Source of the DNA: a bacterium
Lineage (GTDB): Bacteria; Bacteroidota; Rhodothermia; Rhodothermales; UBA10348
Assembly: GCA_013204185.1 (NCBI GenBank)
Contig: JABMOI010000100.1
Location: 1-51,867 of the forward strand
Direction: 5' to 3'
DNA: 51,867 nt
A program made the translations under genes and the position numbers. Under the pieces are notes generated by a model. The model had not been told where the DNA came from. It did not search any database and was given only the letters and a program-made list of their open reading frames with translations. Below, one piece after another: positions 33,351-43,079 of the stretch. Numbering within the stretch: position 1 is the first letter of the stretch; each line of letters begins with the position of its first letter.

Positions 33351-33944
33351 ATGCACCCACCCAAACTCCTTGTTTCGACCCGAAATCAGCATAAGCTTGA
33401 TGAAATTCATGCGATTATGTCTGGCACGGCCGTTGAGTTACTCTCTTTGGCTTCCTTTCCGTCGGCTCCCGAAGTCGTTGAAGATGCCGACACACTCGAA
33501 GGAAATGCATCCAAAAAATCTGACCAGTTGTTCGCTTTCACGGGTCTTGATACCGTTGCCGACGACACTGGACTTGAAGTAATGGCATTGAATGGCGCGC
33601 CCGGGGTCTACTCCGCTCGGTTTGCTGGCGAAAACAGTACCGATCAACAAAATCGAGATCTATTGTTAACCAAATTGCACGGAATTCAGGATAGACAAGC
33701 TCAATTCAGAACCATCATTGCATTTACAACCGGTTCGGGCACCTTCCTATTTGAGGGTTCGTGTAAGGGACGAATTGCCCTTGCCGAAACGGGAACGTAC
33801 GGATTTGGGTACGACTCAATCTTCATTCCAGACGGGTTTAACCAATCGTTCGCAGAAATGGACGCCAGCCAAAAGAATCAGGTTTCTCATCGATCGCGCG
33901 CGTTGAAGCGTTTCTCATCATACCTCTCCAGCATCATTTCATAA
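33351..33944 (+). CDS. rdgB: XTP/dITP diphosphatase (Ham1/RdgB family)
   Basis: 197 residues. The enzyme removes non-canonical purine nucleotides (ITP, XTP, dITP) by hydrolysis to the monophosphate and pyrophosphate. Family signatures: N-terminal VSTRNQHKLDEI, DDTGLEVMALNGAPGVYSAR, GRIALAETGTYGFGYDSIF and the Asp/Lys-Ser-His-Arg end (KNQVSHRSRALKRF). No SD sequence. Followed by dtd after 5 bases, forming a nucleotide/tRNA quality-control pair. Length and residues normal. Confidence 0.93.
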   Translation: MHPPKLLVSTRNQHKLDEIHAIMSGTAVELLSLASFPSAPEVVEDADTLEGNASKKSDQLFAFTGLDTVADDTGLEVMALNGAPGVYSARFAGENSTDQQNRDLLLTKLHGIQDRQAQFRTIIAFTTGSGTFLFEGSCKGRIALAETGTYGFGYDSIFIPDGFNQSFAEMDASQKNQVSHRSRALKRFSSYLSSIIS

Positions 33945-33949
33945 GAACT

Positions 33950-34402
33950 ATGATCGCTCTAGTACAACGTGTCAAACACGCATCGGTGGTTGTCGAAGGC
34001 CAAGAAACTGGATCTGTATCCGAAGGACTGCTCATTTTGCTCGGTGTCCATCATTCCGACACCGAAAAAGAGGCGACTTGGTTAGCAGCCAAATGCGCCA
34101 ACCTTCGCATTTTCCCCGACCACGAGGACAAAATGAATCGGTCGGTCGTGGACCATCAAGGAGGTATCCTCGTTGTGTCACAGTTCACGTTATACGGCGA
34201 TGCCAGAAAAGGAAATCGGCCTTCGTTTATAGAGTCCGCCAGGCCCGAAATAGCTGAGCCGCTCTACGAATTGTTTTGTCACTCATTGAGTTCTAATTTA
34301 GGCAAGGAGGTTCAAAAGGGCGTATTCGGCGCCATGATGGACGTAACGCTGTGCAATTGGGGCCCCGTTACGCTTCATATTGAGCGCACAGTTAACGATT
34401 AA
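33950..34402 (+). CDS. dtd: D-aminoacyl-tRNA deacylase
   Basis: 150 residues, standard for DTD. It hydrolyses D-amino acids from mischarged tRNA (D-Tyr, D-Asp and others), with the active site made from backbone groups. Key motifs SQFTLYGDARKGNRPSF and a C-terminal CNWGPVTLHIE are seen; the usual NxGPVT is NWGPVT here. Starts 5 bases after rdgB, so cotranscribed. Cytoplasmic homodimer. Confidence 0.93.
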   Translation: MIALVQRVKHASVVVEGQETGSVSEGLLILLGVHHSDTEKEATWLAAKCANLRIFPDHEDKMNRSVVDHQGGILVVSQFTLYGDARKGNRPSFIESARPEIAEPLYELFCHSLSSNLGKEVQKGVFGAMMDVTLCNWGPVTLHIERTVND

Positions 34403-34534
34403 AGACGGAACGTTTTATATCGGAATGATTTGCGCACATTTACTTCCACTATCCGAGCTTTCCGTGTATTTTCTTGATCCACACAGGCTCCCCAACATCC
34501 CCCATCCTCAGCAAACTCTTTCTTAAAACGTTCT

Positions 34535-36196
34535 ATGGCCAAGTATTTTTCATTCCTCCTTGCTGTTTTGTTTTTGGGAACCGGATGCGGCTCTTCGACA
34601 ACTTCAGAAAGTTCTTTTGTGCTCGTTGACGCTATTATTTACACCTCCGACGACTCCTTCCCCGTTGCAGAAGCGATGGCGGTCGTTGAGGGTAAAGTGG
34701 CTATGGTGGGGCACGAGGATGACGTTCTAAAAGCCTATCCAGACCTTCGACTGGTGTCTGCCGGTGGCAAAGCTGTTGTCCCTGGATTTACCGATTCCCA
34801 CGCCCATTTCATGGGTTTGGGTCAAGAGAAATTGAGGGTGGATCTTCGAGGAACCCAAAATTTGGACGAGGTCATTGGCCGTCTGAAAACCTTTGCTGAA
34901 GGGCTGCCGGACAGTACGTGGATTATCGGGCGGGGATGGAATCAAGTATTATGGCCAGGCCGTCAATTTCCTACTCGTCAGGACTTGGATGCCGCTTTTC
35001 CAAATCAACCTGTTTGGTTGAGCCGAGTAGATGGTCACGCAGGTTGGGCCAACACGGCCGCAATGGAGTTGGCAGGTATGGACGCCATTCGCACGGCATC
35101 GGACCCGGAGGGCGGAGCCATTCTTCGTGATGCAGATGGCGAGCCCACAGGTGTGTTCATCGATACGGCGCAACGATACGTGAGCCAAGTTACTCCTGGT
35201 CTGACCGAAGCGGACCTTGACCGTGCGTTGGAATTGGCTTTACAAGAGTCTGCTGAAATGGGACTCACAGGTATCCATGACGCCGGCATTGGAACAGCAA
35301 CCATTGAGCGCTACAAGCGATTTATCGACGAGGACCGCTTTACCGTGCGCATGTACGCCATGGTCGGGGGGTTGGGTGACGCGTTCGATACCTACTGCAA
35401 CAATCCCCTGATCGATTATGGTGACAGATTGACTGTGCGTTCTGTCAAATTGGTCTTGGATGGAGCGCTAGGCAGCCGTGGCGCGGCGCTCATTGACGAC
35501 TACTCAGATCACCCCGGCAATAAAGGACTGATTCGCACGTCAGTTGAAGACTTTAACCAAACGGTTCAAAAGGCCCTCAATTGTGGCTATCAGGTAAATA
35601 CGCATGCCATCGGAGACCGGGCAAACCGAGTACTCCTCGACGGTTATGAGATGGCTGGAGCCACTGCTGAGGGCCGGCACAGAGACGAGCACACTCAAGT
35701 CATTGAGTTGGGAGAAATCGAGCGGTTTAAAAAACTGGGTATCATTGCATCGATGCAGCCAACACATGCTACCAGTGATTTGAATATGGCGGAAGACCGC
35801 CTCGGAAGCCACCGTATTAAGGGAGCGTATGCATGGCGAACTCTCAAAGACGCGGGCATCCCTCTGGCCTTTGGCTCCGACTTCCCAGTAGAAAAATCCA
35901 ACCCTCTGGAAGGCTTTTTTGCTTCCGTAACCCGCCAAACCAAAGATTTGCTTCCAGAAGGCGGGTGGTATCCTGAAGAACGCCTTACGCGCGAAGAGAC
36001 ACTCAAAGCCTTTTCGCTTGATGGAGCCTATGCCGCTTTTGAGGAAGCCACCTTGGGATCACTGAGCCCTGGCAAACATGCTGATTTTGTGGTGCTCTCC
36101 GACGACATCATGACCATACCGACCCCCCAAATTTTGTCGACAAAAGTGGTGGCCACTTTCTTTGGTGGCAAAGCTATTTTTGGCACGCTAGACTAA
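34535..36196 (+). CDS. Exported YtcJ-like amidohydrolase (lipoprotein)
   Basis: 553 residues. The N-terminus has a lipobox-like LFLGTGC with C18 as lipidated Cys, so it is probably a surface or periplasmic lipoprotein. The amidohydrolase-3 fold is marked by the metal-binding DSHAHF (H89, H91), NTHAIGDRAN, EHTQVI, SMQPTHATSD and AFGSDFPVE. YtcJ-like enzymes hydrolyse imides, amides or N-formimino groups, but substrates are poorly known. Located between dtd and moaA without clear linkage; 132-base gap upstream. Confidence 0.85.
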   Translation: MAKYFSFLLAVLFLGTGCGSSTTSESSFVLVDAIIYTSDDSFPVAEAMAVVEGKVAMVGHEDDVLKAYPDLRLVSAGGKAVVPGFTDSHAHFMGLGQEKLRVDLRGTQNLDEVIGRLKTFAEGLPDSTWIIGRGWNQVLWPGRQFPTRQDLDAAFPNQPVWLSRVDGHAGWANTAAMELAGMDAIRTASDPEGGAILRDADGEPTGVFIDTAQRYVSQVTPGLTEADLDRALELALQESAEMGLTGIHDAGIGTATIERYKRFIDEDRFTVRMYAMVGGLGDAFDTYCNNPLIDYGDRLTVRSVKLVLDGALGSRGAALIDDYSDHPGNKGLIRTSVEDFNQTVQKALNCGYQVNTHAIGDRANRVLLDGYEMAGATAEGRHRDEHTQVIELGEIERFKKLGIIASMQPTHATSDLNMAEDRLGSHRIKGAYAWRTLKDAGIPLAFGSDFPVEKSNPLEGFFASVTRQTKDLLPEGGWYPEERLTREETLKAFSLDGAYAAFEEATLGSLSPGKHADFVVLSDDIMTIPTPQILSTKVVATFFGGKAIFGTLD

Positions 36197-36240
36197 GGCT
36201 CAGGACGTAAGGCAAAAACAGGAAGCAGTGTAAAACAGGC

Positions 36241-37290
36241 TTGATCGACAAAACCGATATACCGATTCTCCAAGACGAAATTCTCCACGAGGATATTGAA
36301 GACCAATCTGTTCTGACAGACACGTTGGGTCGAAGGCATACCTATTTGCGCATTTCTTTGACCGAACGGTGTAATCTGCGGTGTACGTATTGCATGCCCG
36401 CATTGGGCGTAGAACTCAAGCCCAAAGATCACATTCTGACGTACGAGGAAATCCTGCGACTCGCCTCGCTGTTTGCCTCGTTCGGTGTCACTAAGATTCG
36501 ATTGACCGGTGGCGAACCCCTCATTCGAAAGGAAATTGAGCAATTGGTTGCCCAATTGTCTGATATTCCTGGCATTTCTTCTCTTGCCATCACGACCAAT
36601 GGACTCCTCCTGTCCAGAAAGCTGGAGGCGCTCAAAGCTGGAGGTGTTTCCCTCTTTAACATTTCTCTAGACACCCTCAAACCCGATAAATTTCTTCAAG
36701 TTACCAGGCGGCCTGGATTAGACGATGTGCTCAAAGCCATTCACGACACCATCAATGCGGGCTATGATCCCGTAAAAGTGAATGCGGTCGTTATGCGAGG
36801 GTTCAATGACGACGAGCTGGTCGATTTCGTTGCCATGACTGAACATCAGCCCATTGAAGTCCGGTTTATTGAGTATATGCCGTTTGGCGGAAACGCGTGG
36901 AATGACACCTCCTTCCTGCCTTATCAGGACATGTTGAGCATTATTCGCGCCACGTATTCAACACTGGAGCGCCAGGATGATGGCCCAACCGAAACGTCAA
37001 AAACATGGAAGGTACCTGGGTTCAGAGGAAGCGTCGGATTCATTAGTTCGATGAGCGACAACTTCTGTTCTGGCTGTAATCGAATCAGAATAACGGCCGA
37101 TGGAAAGCTGAAAGTGTGCCTGTTTGGATCGAGCGAGATCGACCTACGGGATATGATGCGCGAAGGCGCAACCAATTTGGACCTCAAAAAGGCAATTTTT
37201 AACGCCATTCAGCGCAAGAAAGCAGCCCACGCCGGGATGTACGAAATAGCTAAGTCTGATAATCGACCCATGATTTTGATTGGCGGGTAA
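36241..37290 (+). CDS. moaA: GTP 3',8-cyclase (molybdenum cofactor biosynthesis)
   Basis: 349 residues with a TTG start, following AGGAAG. About 25 extra residues precede the typical N-terminus (LTDTLGRRHTYLRISLTERC), so a later start is possible, though no ATG is found before the first cluster. The radical-SAM [4Fe-4S] Cys are C44, C48 and C51 (ERCNLRCTYCMP); a second C-terminal cluster shows CSGCNR and KVCLFG. The chain ends in Gly-Gly, needed for activity. It converts GTP to 3',8-cyclo-dihydro-GTP with MoaC as next enzyme. moaC follows after ~107 bases. Other Moco genes are not seen. Confidence 0.92.
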   Translation: MIDKTDIPILQDEILHEDIEDQSVLTDTLGRRHTYLRISLTERCNLRCTYCMPALGVELKPKDHILTYEEILRLASLFASFGVTKIRLTGGEPLIRKEIEQLVAQLSDIPGISSLAITTNGLLLSRKLEALKAGGVSLFNISLDTLKPDKFLQVTRRPGLDDVLKAIHDTINAGYDPVKVNAVVMRGFNDDELVDFVAMTEHQPIEVRFIEYMPFGGNAWNDTSFLPYQDMLSIIRATYSTLERQDDGPTETSKTWKVPGFRGSVGFISSMSDNFCSGCNRIRITADGKLKVCLFGSSEIDLRDMMREGATNLDLKKAIFNAIQRKKAAHAGMYEIAKSDNRPMILIGG

Positions 37291-37397
37291 TTCCTAGTCG
37301 AAACAGGCACTAAAGTAGCGAACCGGCTGAGGTGAAGATCGTAGCACTCTTTGGATCCGTTAATGCGACCTACTCACTAAGTCCTCCATTCTTAAAT

Positions 37398-37883
37398 ATG
37401 CCCTCCTTTACTCACGTTAACGCCGATGGCGGTGTCCACATGGTAGATGTGTCTGGAAAGTCCCAGACTGTCCGCACAGCCGTTGCCGTTGGTAAAGTGC
37501 GCCTCCAAATGGAGGCGTTCCACCAAGTCAAGGATAACACTTTGCGGAAGGGAGATGTGCTCAGTGTCGCTCAGATCGCAGGAATTATGGGTGCGAAAGA
37601 GACATCACGCCTCATTCCGCTATGCCACGCCGTTCAGATTCAGAGCATTGATGTCGAATTGACACTGCTTGAAGACGAATATGCAATTGAAATTCGGGCG
37701 TTTGCAAAAAGTATTGGGCCAACAGGCGTTGAAATGGAGGCCTTGACAGCGGTCTCTATTGCTTCTCTGACCGTGTACGATATGTGCAAGGCCATCACAA
37801 AAGACATTACGATTGATCAAATCCACCTTCTCGCCAAAACAGGCGGTGCCAGTGGTGATTATCGAAAACTGGATACTGAATAG
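37398..37883 (+). CDS. moaC: Cyclic pyranopterin monophosphate synthase
   Basis: 161 residues from the ATG at 37398 (MPSFTHVN), the family length; an upstream GTG at 37332 would add 22 residues. MoaC acts after MoaA, making cPMP. Motifs MVDVSGK..T.RTAVA, LCHAVQI, VGPTG-like [26 protein letters not shown] and ISG-like end [10 protein letters not shown] are intact. It is between moaA and floA in one direction; floA starts 3 bases after its stop. Confidence 0.94.
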   Translation: MPSFTHVNADGGVHMVDVSGKSQTVRTAVAVGKVRLQMEAFHQVKDNTLRKGDVLSVAQIAGIMGAKETSRLIPLCHAVQIQSIDVELTLLEDEYAIEIRAFAKSIGPTGVEMEALTAVSIASLTVYDMCKAITKDITIDQIHLLAKTGGASGDYRKLDTE

Positions 37884-37885
37884 TT

Positions 37886-38872
37886 ATGGAAACGTTAATG
37901 ACTGCAACGGGCGTTATGGTGATTGGTATCATCGTATTGGCCCTTATCGTGTTTATGTACTTCATCCCGCTGGGCCTTTGGGTCACGGCGTACTTTTCTG
38001 GAGTGCGCGTTAAGCTGATACGGGATCTCATGGGAATGAGGCTTCGGAAAGTACCTCCGGTGCTCATTATTCGACCGCTTATTACAGCACACAAAGCCGG
38101 CATCGAGGTGGACGCGCAACAACTTGAAGCCCATTACCTGGCTGGTGGTCAGGTGCAAAAAGTTGTCAATGCCTTGATTTCAGCTGATAAAGCGAATATT
38201 GACTTGACGTTTGAGCGGGCTACCGCCATTGACCTAGCTGGTCGGGACGTCTTCGAAGCCGTCCAAACATCGGTTAACCCAAAAGTGATTGAAACGCCGG
38301 CTATCTCGGCTGTGGCAAAAGATGGGATCCAGGTCCGCGCCATTGCTCGCGTAACCGTGCGGGCCAACATAGAGCGCCTCGTCGGGGGAGCTGGTGAAGA
38401 AACCATCATTGCTCGTGTTGGCGAAGGGATTGTATCCACGATTGGTTCATCGGCTACCCACAAAGCGGTTCTTGAAAATCCAGATTCGATTTCCAAAATG
38501 GTATTGGCCAAAGGGCTAGATTCGGGAACGGCGTTTGAGATCCTCTCGATTGATATTGCGGATGTTGACGTGGGCGAAAACATCGGCGCAAAACTTCAAA
38601 CAGACCAAGCCGGAGCCGATCTTAAAATTGCTCAAGCAAAAGCGGAAGAGCGCCGGGCTGCGGCCGTGGCCCATGAGCAGGAAATGATTGCGTTAGTTCA
38701 AGAACAGCGTGCCAAAGTGGTTGCAGCAGAGGCGGAAATTCCGTTGGCCATGGCCGAAGCGTTTCGGAAGGGGCACCTAGGAATTATGGACTACTACAAC
38801 ATGAAGAACGTTGAGGCCGATACGCACATGAGACGTTCTATTGGTGGCTCAGGCGAAACTAGAAAAGATTAG
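37886..38872 (+). CDS. floA: Flotillin-like protein FloA
   Basis: 328 residues, usual for FloA/YqfA. An N-terminal hairpin membrane segment (about residues 8-35) anchors it in the inner membrane; then the SPFH-like domain ([35 protein letters not shown]) and a Glu-Ala-rich coiled coil ([19 protein letters not shown]). FloA organises membrane microdomains and affects fluidity, and in Bacillus has roles in secretion and sporulation; the role here is unknown. It lies in a group moaA-moaC-floA. A PspA cluster, also tied to membrane state, is 4 kb away on the other strand. Confidence 0.92.
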   Translation: METLMTATGVMVIGIIVLALIVFMYFIPLGLWVTAYFSGVRVKLIRDLMGMRLRKVPPVLIIRPLITAHKAGIEVDAQQLEAHYLAGGQVQKVVNALISADKANIDLTFERATAIDLAGRDVFEAVQTSVNPKVIETPAISAVAKDGIQVRAIARVTVRANIERLVGGAGEETIIARVGEGIVSTIGSSATHKAVLENPDSISKMVLAKGLDSGTAFEILSIDIADVDVGENIGAKLQTDQAGADLKIAQAKAEERRAAAVAHEQEMIALVQEQRAKVVAAEAEIPLAMAEAFRKGHLGIMDYYNMKNVEADTHMRRSIGGSGETRKD

Positions 38873-38873
38873 A

Positions 38874-39422
38874 TTGACACCTGTGACCTCTGTGACATCT
38901 TCTCTCACACAGCCCGCCATCTTTGCGACGCTGGGACTACTGTCCGTTACTCAAGAACTGTCTGGCTTGGCCCTTTCCGAAATGGAAATGGCCAAGCCAG
39001 AATTGGTCGCTGAGGAAACGATTTGCCTTTTGGCAGTGGCTACCGGACGTGCCATTGAATCCTTAGATTCAGGCTATCCTGATTTGGGCTTGTCCGTTAT
39101 GATGACGCCCTTTTTGTACCGGGACTACTTGATTGGAACGGCCATGGTTGAAAGCGGAGACCTGAGTCGTGGAGAAGAAGGTGTCCAAGTGGGCGAACGT
39201 CTTGAAAAAAAGATGGCGTTCTATACCGCGCATCTGCCTGCCGAGCAATTCCCAATGGCCTCGAGCCTTCGCAACGTAATGCTGATGTGGATGGGCCGTA
39301 TTAGCCCCCCAGGTATGCCTTCAGGGCCCGAAGATAGATTGGACGGCATAGGAGCCATCGAAAAGGTAGCCTGCCACCTCAAGCTTGTGGTGGCTCACGT
39401 CAGACAGTCGCTGCAGCCATAG
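38874..39422 (+). CDS. Hypothetical protein downstream of floA
   Basis: 182 residues from a TTG at 38874 directly after the floA stop; a GTG at 38883 and a GTG at 38841 inside floA are alternatives. It has no ATG start near the conserved region. Mixed helical sequence, with LGLSVMMTPFLYRDYLIG and a Met/Pro-rich segment (MWMGRISPPGMPSGP). No membrane segment or known motif is obvious. Adjacent to floA without gap, therefore probably cotranscribed and a candidate partner. No function is assigned. Confidence 0.55.
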   Translation: MTPVTSVTSSLTQPAIFATLGLLSVTQELSGLALSEMEMAKPELVAEETICLLAVATGRAIESLDSGYPDLGLSVMMTPFLYRDYLIGTAMVESGDLSRGEEGVQVGERLEKKMAFYTAHLPAEQFPMASSLRNVMLMWMGRISPPGMPSGPEDRLDGIGAIEKVACHLKLVVAHVRQSLQP

Positions 39423-39441
39423 CACGCGAGTCCCCTGATTC

Positions 39442-40740
39442 TTAGCCTATCGCGGCGATAGAGTCTGGTTGCCGCGTAATTCTCACCAAGTCAATGCGGT
39501 AGGCAGTCGCCCGCAAGATCACAAAGGAAAACCCGTCCAATTCAAACTCTGCTCGGGGTTCTGGGATCGCACCTAGTTTTTCCAACAAATAGCCGGCAAT
39601 GGTCTCGTAGTCGCCCTCGGGCAAATCGATTCCCATTTTTTCTAATAATTCGTCTATATGGACCCTACCGCTCGCGATCACGGCAGTCTGGTTGATCATC
39701 CTGAGCGTGTTGTCGTCGGTGTCGAATTCGTCTTGAATGTCTCCGAAAATCTCTTCCAACAGGTCTTCGCTCGTCACCAAGCCCGCCGTTCCGCCATATT
39801 CATCGATTACGATGGCAATAGATGTTTTCCGTGCCAGAAACTCCTTCAGTAATTCCTTCGAGAGCTTCGTTTCAGGCACAAAAGTAGCCGAACGCATCAT
39901 TTCTGCAAGATCCTGGGGCTCATTGAACAGATCATAGGCAAACGCAATCCCTACAATGTTGTCAATGTTTTCCTTGTAGATCGGAATCTTCGAGTGGCCC
40001 GATTCTACAAAAAGTTGTTGGACTTCGGTGAGCTCGGCCCCAACTTCCAACGCCACAATATCCGTTCGAGGACACATTGATTCTTTGACTCGAATGGTGC
40101 TCATCGCAAACACATTCGAGAGCAACGTGCTTTCCTCTTCATCCAGATCTAATTCCCCAGTCCGCTTGCTTTCTTCGATCATCAACTCAAAATCTCGGCG
40201 CATGAACTGAGAAAAAGAATTCGAATCCGCCTTTAGAGCCTTCATTAAAAAGTTAGCGGACCATCTCGCTACCCAAATCATGGGGAGTAAGATGTAATAG
40301 AAAATGCGTAAGGGCACGGCGAGAGCGAAAACCGCTCTATTGGCAATTTCTCGGAGTACTGACTTTGGAATAATCTCTCCAATAATCAGAACAACAAATG
40401 AGGCCACAACCGTCTGAGTGATAAAGGCCAAAATGCCGGCAGCACCCTCCTGAAGGCCCAAGATGTTGAAATAAAACGACTGGAACGGACCCTCCAAATA
40501 CAATGCGATGAGAGTGGAGTAGATGACCAGAGCAAAGTTATTGCCAACCAATGTCGTGGTTAGCAGCGTAGCTGGGTCTTCTAAAAACTGTGAAACGATC
40601 CGCCCAACAACTCCGCCACGTCGTGCAAAAACCTCAACACGCAGTCTGTTGGCCGCGACGAAGGCAATTTCGGATCCAGAAAAGAATGCGCTTAAAACAA
40701 GCGTCAACAGGATTAGAAAAACTTCCATGGTCAGTTGCAC
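39442..40740 (-). CDS. CNNM/CorC (HlyC-type) domain membrane protein
   Basis: 432 residues; ATG at 40740, with a second Met 4 residues in. An N-terminal CNNM (DUF21) domain with four hydrophobic segments (FLILLTLVLSAFFSGSEIAF to about residue 155), then two CBS domains (RVKESMCPRTDIVALE; GHSKIPIYKENIDNIVGI; IVIDEYGGTAGLVTSEDLLEEI), then the CorC_HlyC C-terminal domain (VHIDELLEKMGIDLPEGDYETIAGYLLEKLG). Members export Mg2+ or Na+/Mg2+ or respond to magnesium; older names include hemolysin. Exact ion is unknown. Downstream of the enoyl-CoA hydratase gene on the same strand, 28 bases away. Confidence 0.88.
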   Translation of the reverse strand: MQLTMEVFLILLTLVLSAFFSGSEIAFVAANRLRVEVFARRGGVVGRIVSQFLEDPATLLTTTLVGNNFALVIYSTLIALYLEGPFQSFYFNILGLQEGAAGILAFITQTVVASFVVLIIGEIIPKSVLREIANRAVFALAVPLRIFYYILLPMIWVARWSANFLMKALKADSNSFSQFMRRDFELMIEESKRTGELDLDEEESTLLSNVFAMSTIRVKESMCPRTDIVALEVGAELTEVQQLFVESGHSKIPIYKENIDNIVGIAFAYDLFNEPQDLAEMMRSATFVPETKLSKELLKEFLARKTSIAIVIDEYGGTAGLVTSEDLLEEIFGDIQDEFDTDDNTLRMINQTAVIASGRVHIDELLEKMGIDLPEGDYETIAGYLLEKLGAIPEPRAEFELDGFSFVILRATAYRIDLVRITRQPDSIAAIG

Positions 40741-40768
40741 CTAACGAGGGATGAAACGATTCGCTTCA

Positions 40769-41551
40769 TTATCGACCTTTAAAGTCAGGTTTTCGTTTGT
40801 TCAGAAACGCATCGACGCCTTCCTGAAAGTCCTCTGTAGCACATGCTTGTCCAAACAATGCCGCTTCATGTCGAAGCCCCTCGGTCTGAGGTAAATCTGC
40901 AGCGCGTAGAGCTTCCAAGCACAAAGAAACAGCTATAGGAGCTTTTGAAAGAATGGTCATCAACAGCTTTTTTGCTCCTTCCATCAATTCATCAGGCTCA
41001 AACACGTGATTTACTAAGCCGATCGCATACGCTCGGTCAGCATTAATCATGGCGCCCGTCAAAACAAGTTCTGTGGCAAGCCCCTTTCCAACAAGACGCG
41101 GCAAACGCTGAGTCCCACCGTACCCTGGCAAAATGCCAAGATTTACCTCGGGCTGTCCAAATATGGCGTTGGTTGAAGCAACTCGCATGTGGCACGCTAG
41201 AGCCAACTCGCTTCCGCCTCCCAAAGCAAACCCGTTCACCACGGCAATCACCGGTTTACCTAAGCCTTCGATTTGATTAAAAACCGACTGGCCATACTCG
41301 GCAAACTTCTTTCCTTCGATCGGGCCAAGGCCCTTGAATCTTGAAATGTCTGCTCCGGCTACAAAGCTCTTTGGTCCTGCACCCGTAAGCAATACTCCCT
41401 TGACTCGTTCCTCAGAAGCCGCTCCCTCAAACCAGTGGCCCAGCTCCCGTATGACGTCGGCATTTAAGGCATTCAGCTTATCGGGACGATTTATCGTGAC
41501 TACGGCAACGCCGTGATCATCAATATCAACTAACAGTGTGGAGTAAGACAT
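40769..41551 (-). CDS. Enoyl-CoA hydratase (crotonase family)
   Basis: 260 residues, typical length. Oxyanion hole motifs SFVAGADI and GFALGGGSELAL; both catalytic acids are present (Glu in GGGSELAL and Glu in QPEVNLGILPGYGGTQRLPR). It hydrates 2-enoyl-CoA to 3-hydroxyacyl-CoA in beta-oxidation or related pathways. Clear fold, subfamily is not resolved. In a minus-strand group between the PspA cluster and the CNNM/CorC gene, with 61- and 28-base gaps. Confidence 0.9.
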   Translation of the reverse strand: MSYSTLLVDIDDHGVAVVTINRPDKLNALNADVIRELGHWFEGAASEERVKGVLLTGAGPKSFVAGADISRFKGLGPIEGKKFAEYGQSVFNQIEGLGKPVIAVVNGFALGGGSELALACHMRVASTNAIFGQPEVNLGILPGYGGTQRLPRLVGKGLATELVLTGAMINADRAYAIGLVNHVFEPDELMEGAKKLLMTILSKAPIAVSLCLEALRAADLPQTEGLRHEAALFGQACATEDFQEGVDAFLNKRKPDFKGR

Positions 41552-41612
41552 GGAGCTACAAAAACCGAATAAAGTGGAAAGCGAGCGATAGAGGTAAAAT
41601 ACGCGAAAATAT

Positions 41613-42485
41613 CTATTCGCGTGTGCGCGTTCCAGAAGTCATTGAGGCCTCACTAACTGGCTCTTCAAACGTGTCCAATTCGTTCAGCAGATCGGCAGGG
41701 TTTCCAAATACCTCTTCCAATTCCTGGACTGATGCTTGAGTCTCCTCAACCTCAGACAGCAACGTGTCGAGCTGGAACGAGATTTCTTCTGGATTGCGGA
41801 GGGTCAGTGATTGTTCGTGGATGTACTTGACGACGTCCTCAATGGTCTCGAGCTGGGCTTCAATGATTTCCAGATTTTCCGCACCTTTTTTTGAACGCTC
41901 AAGCCGTTGTTCCAAAATATTCAAACGCCGCGCCTTAATGGCTCGAACGCGCGGGCTGTCGTCTTCCATATCTACGCGAAGCGCATCAATTGACCGAACG
42001 ACTTCATTTTCGGTCCCTGCTTGGGCTGAATATTCGTACCGTTCTTTTTGATACAGAAGTTTTAGGTAGGACTCCAACAAGCCGTCAATTTTCTTGAGGT
42101 GCGAATCCAACATACCCTGAGACGCATAACTCAACTTCTGATAGTTGATCCGGATGTCCTTTTCCGTTTTGCGCAGTTTCGCATATCTGCGACGATGAGG
42201 AGCAGCAAGGCTTTGAAATAATTCTTTTTGGGACGGCGGTTTCGAATGCTCAGCAGCGCGGCGCGACCGAATTGCTTTCCGAAATCGTTCATTGCGCGGC
42301 AATGAACCCAAAAATGCCAATTCGACCCCTGCAGTAAAAATCAAGGCTGCGTCAAAAGGCCATGTAGCACCCGTCATACTCACGCTGAAGGCAAGCAACA
42401 TGGATACGATCAAAAAAGTGAGATTCCACGGATGTAGAAACGCCTCTTTGGTGTAGTTAATATCCAGGTCTCGTGTTTTCAACAA
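41613..42485 (-). CDS. Membrane-anchored coiled-coil protein of the PspA cluster
   Basis: 290 residues; family not recognised. Near the N-terminus, after HPWNLTF, a hydrophobic pair (about residues 22-37 and 44-60) forms a short double membrane anchor followed by a basic patch (RNERFRKAIRSRRAAEH). From about 80 to the end it is mostly helical and charged, with coiled-coil-like spacing (LRKTEKDIRI; LLESYLKLLYQKERYEY; RRLNILEQRLERSKKGAENLE; LDTLLSEVEETQASVQELEEVF). Lies 63 bases after the PspA-tail gene on the same strand, thus third of pspA, PspA-tail, this. Topology suggests the coils face the cytoplasm, where PspA acts. Membrane receptor or sensor for the PspA layer is the inference. Confidence 0.65.
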   Translation of the reverse strand: MLKTRDLDINYTKEAFLHPWNLTFLIVSMLLAFSVSMTGATWPFDAALIFTAGVELAFLGSLPRNERFRKAIRSRRAAEHSKPPSQKELFQSLAAPHRRRYAKLRKTEKDIRINYQKLSYASQGMLDSHLKKIDGLLESYLKLLYQKERYEYSAQAGTENEVVRSIDALRVDMEDDSPRVRAIKARRLNILEQRLERSKKGAENLEIIEAQLETIEDVVKYIHEQSLTLRNPEEISFQLDTLLSEVEETQASVQELEEVFGNPADLLNELDTFEEPVSEASMTSGTRTRE

Positions 42486-42548
42486 AGTTCGGGAATGAAG
42501 AATGGAAGTCTGATTACTTAAACAACTAGTGTTTAACGAGAAACCGCT

Positions 42549-43070
42549 TTATGGTTTCATCCTTCCGATAGTCTTTTCAGGCAAATCGGAAGATGTGGTT
42601 GGTTTGGGCTTCTCTGAAAGAGGAGTTCGACTTGAAGATCCGGAAGGACTTGATTGCGAAGATGCATTCTGAACGGGTGCGCTTTGAACGGGTGCCTTCG
42701 CGGCATTTTCCGTCGAGGAACTCCCTTCCAGTTTCATCTGACGAATCAATTCCTTAGCGCGCGCTTTTTTGATCGCTTCCATATCTGCTTCGAGCGCAGC
42801 CGCATCCTGAGCCTCTGAAACGGGATCCATGTCAACTGAATCGAGAGCGACTTCCATTCGGGCTTCGTTTTGCAACGTGCCCATCTGAAGACGATCCAGC
42901 ATCTCGCGATGTTCGTCGTACAGTTCGTTCATTCCCGTGGCCATGTCGGTAACCGCTCGGGAATTTTTTGACTGTTGTACGAACTGCTTATTGGCCTTTT
43001 TCAGATCACGAATCTTTCGAAGGTGATCCTTTTCGGCTTCTTTGAATCGTTCAAATTCTTCAGGAGTCAT
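42549..43070 (-). CDS. PspA C-terminal-region paralogue (PspA-tail protein)
   Basis: 173 residues. Residues ~50-118 align with residues ~165-219 of the adjacent PspA: EML.RLQ..T..NEARME.ALDSVD and the later (A)KEL(I/V)(R/K)Q.KLE. Both also end with KTIG(K/R) after a Ser/Pro-rich linker (here residues 120-160). The PspA membrane-binding N-terminal helices are missing; instead a charged helix (EFERFKEAEKDHLRKIRDLKKANKQF) leads the protein. No signal peptide or membrane segment. It looks like a partial gene duplication kept as an own gene, 9 bases after pspA and probably cotranscribed. Could cap or modulate PspA polymers; this is inference. Confidence 0.75.
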   Translation of the reverse strand: MTPEEFERFKEAEKDHLRKIRDLKKANKQFVQQSKNSRAVTDMATGMNELYDEHREMLDRLQMGTLQNEARMEVALDSVDMDPVSEAQDAAALEADMEAIKKARAKELIRQMKLEGSSSTENAAKAPVQSAPVQNASSQSSPSGSSSRTPLSEKPKPTTSSDLPEKTIGRMKP

Positions 43071-43079
43071 GATCGATTC

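Noticed and set aside
37332-37397. N-terminal extension of MoaC from GTG 37332
   Set aside because: The 22 extra residues have no counterpart in MoaC; ATG 37398 gives the normal length.
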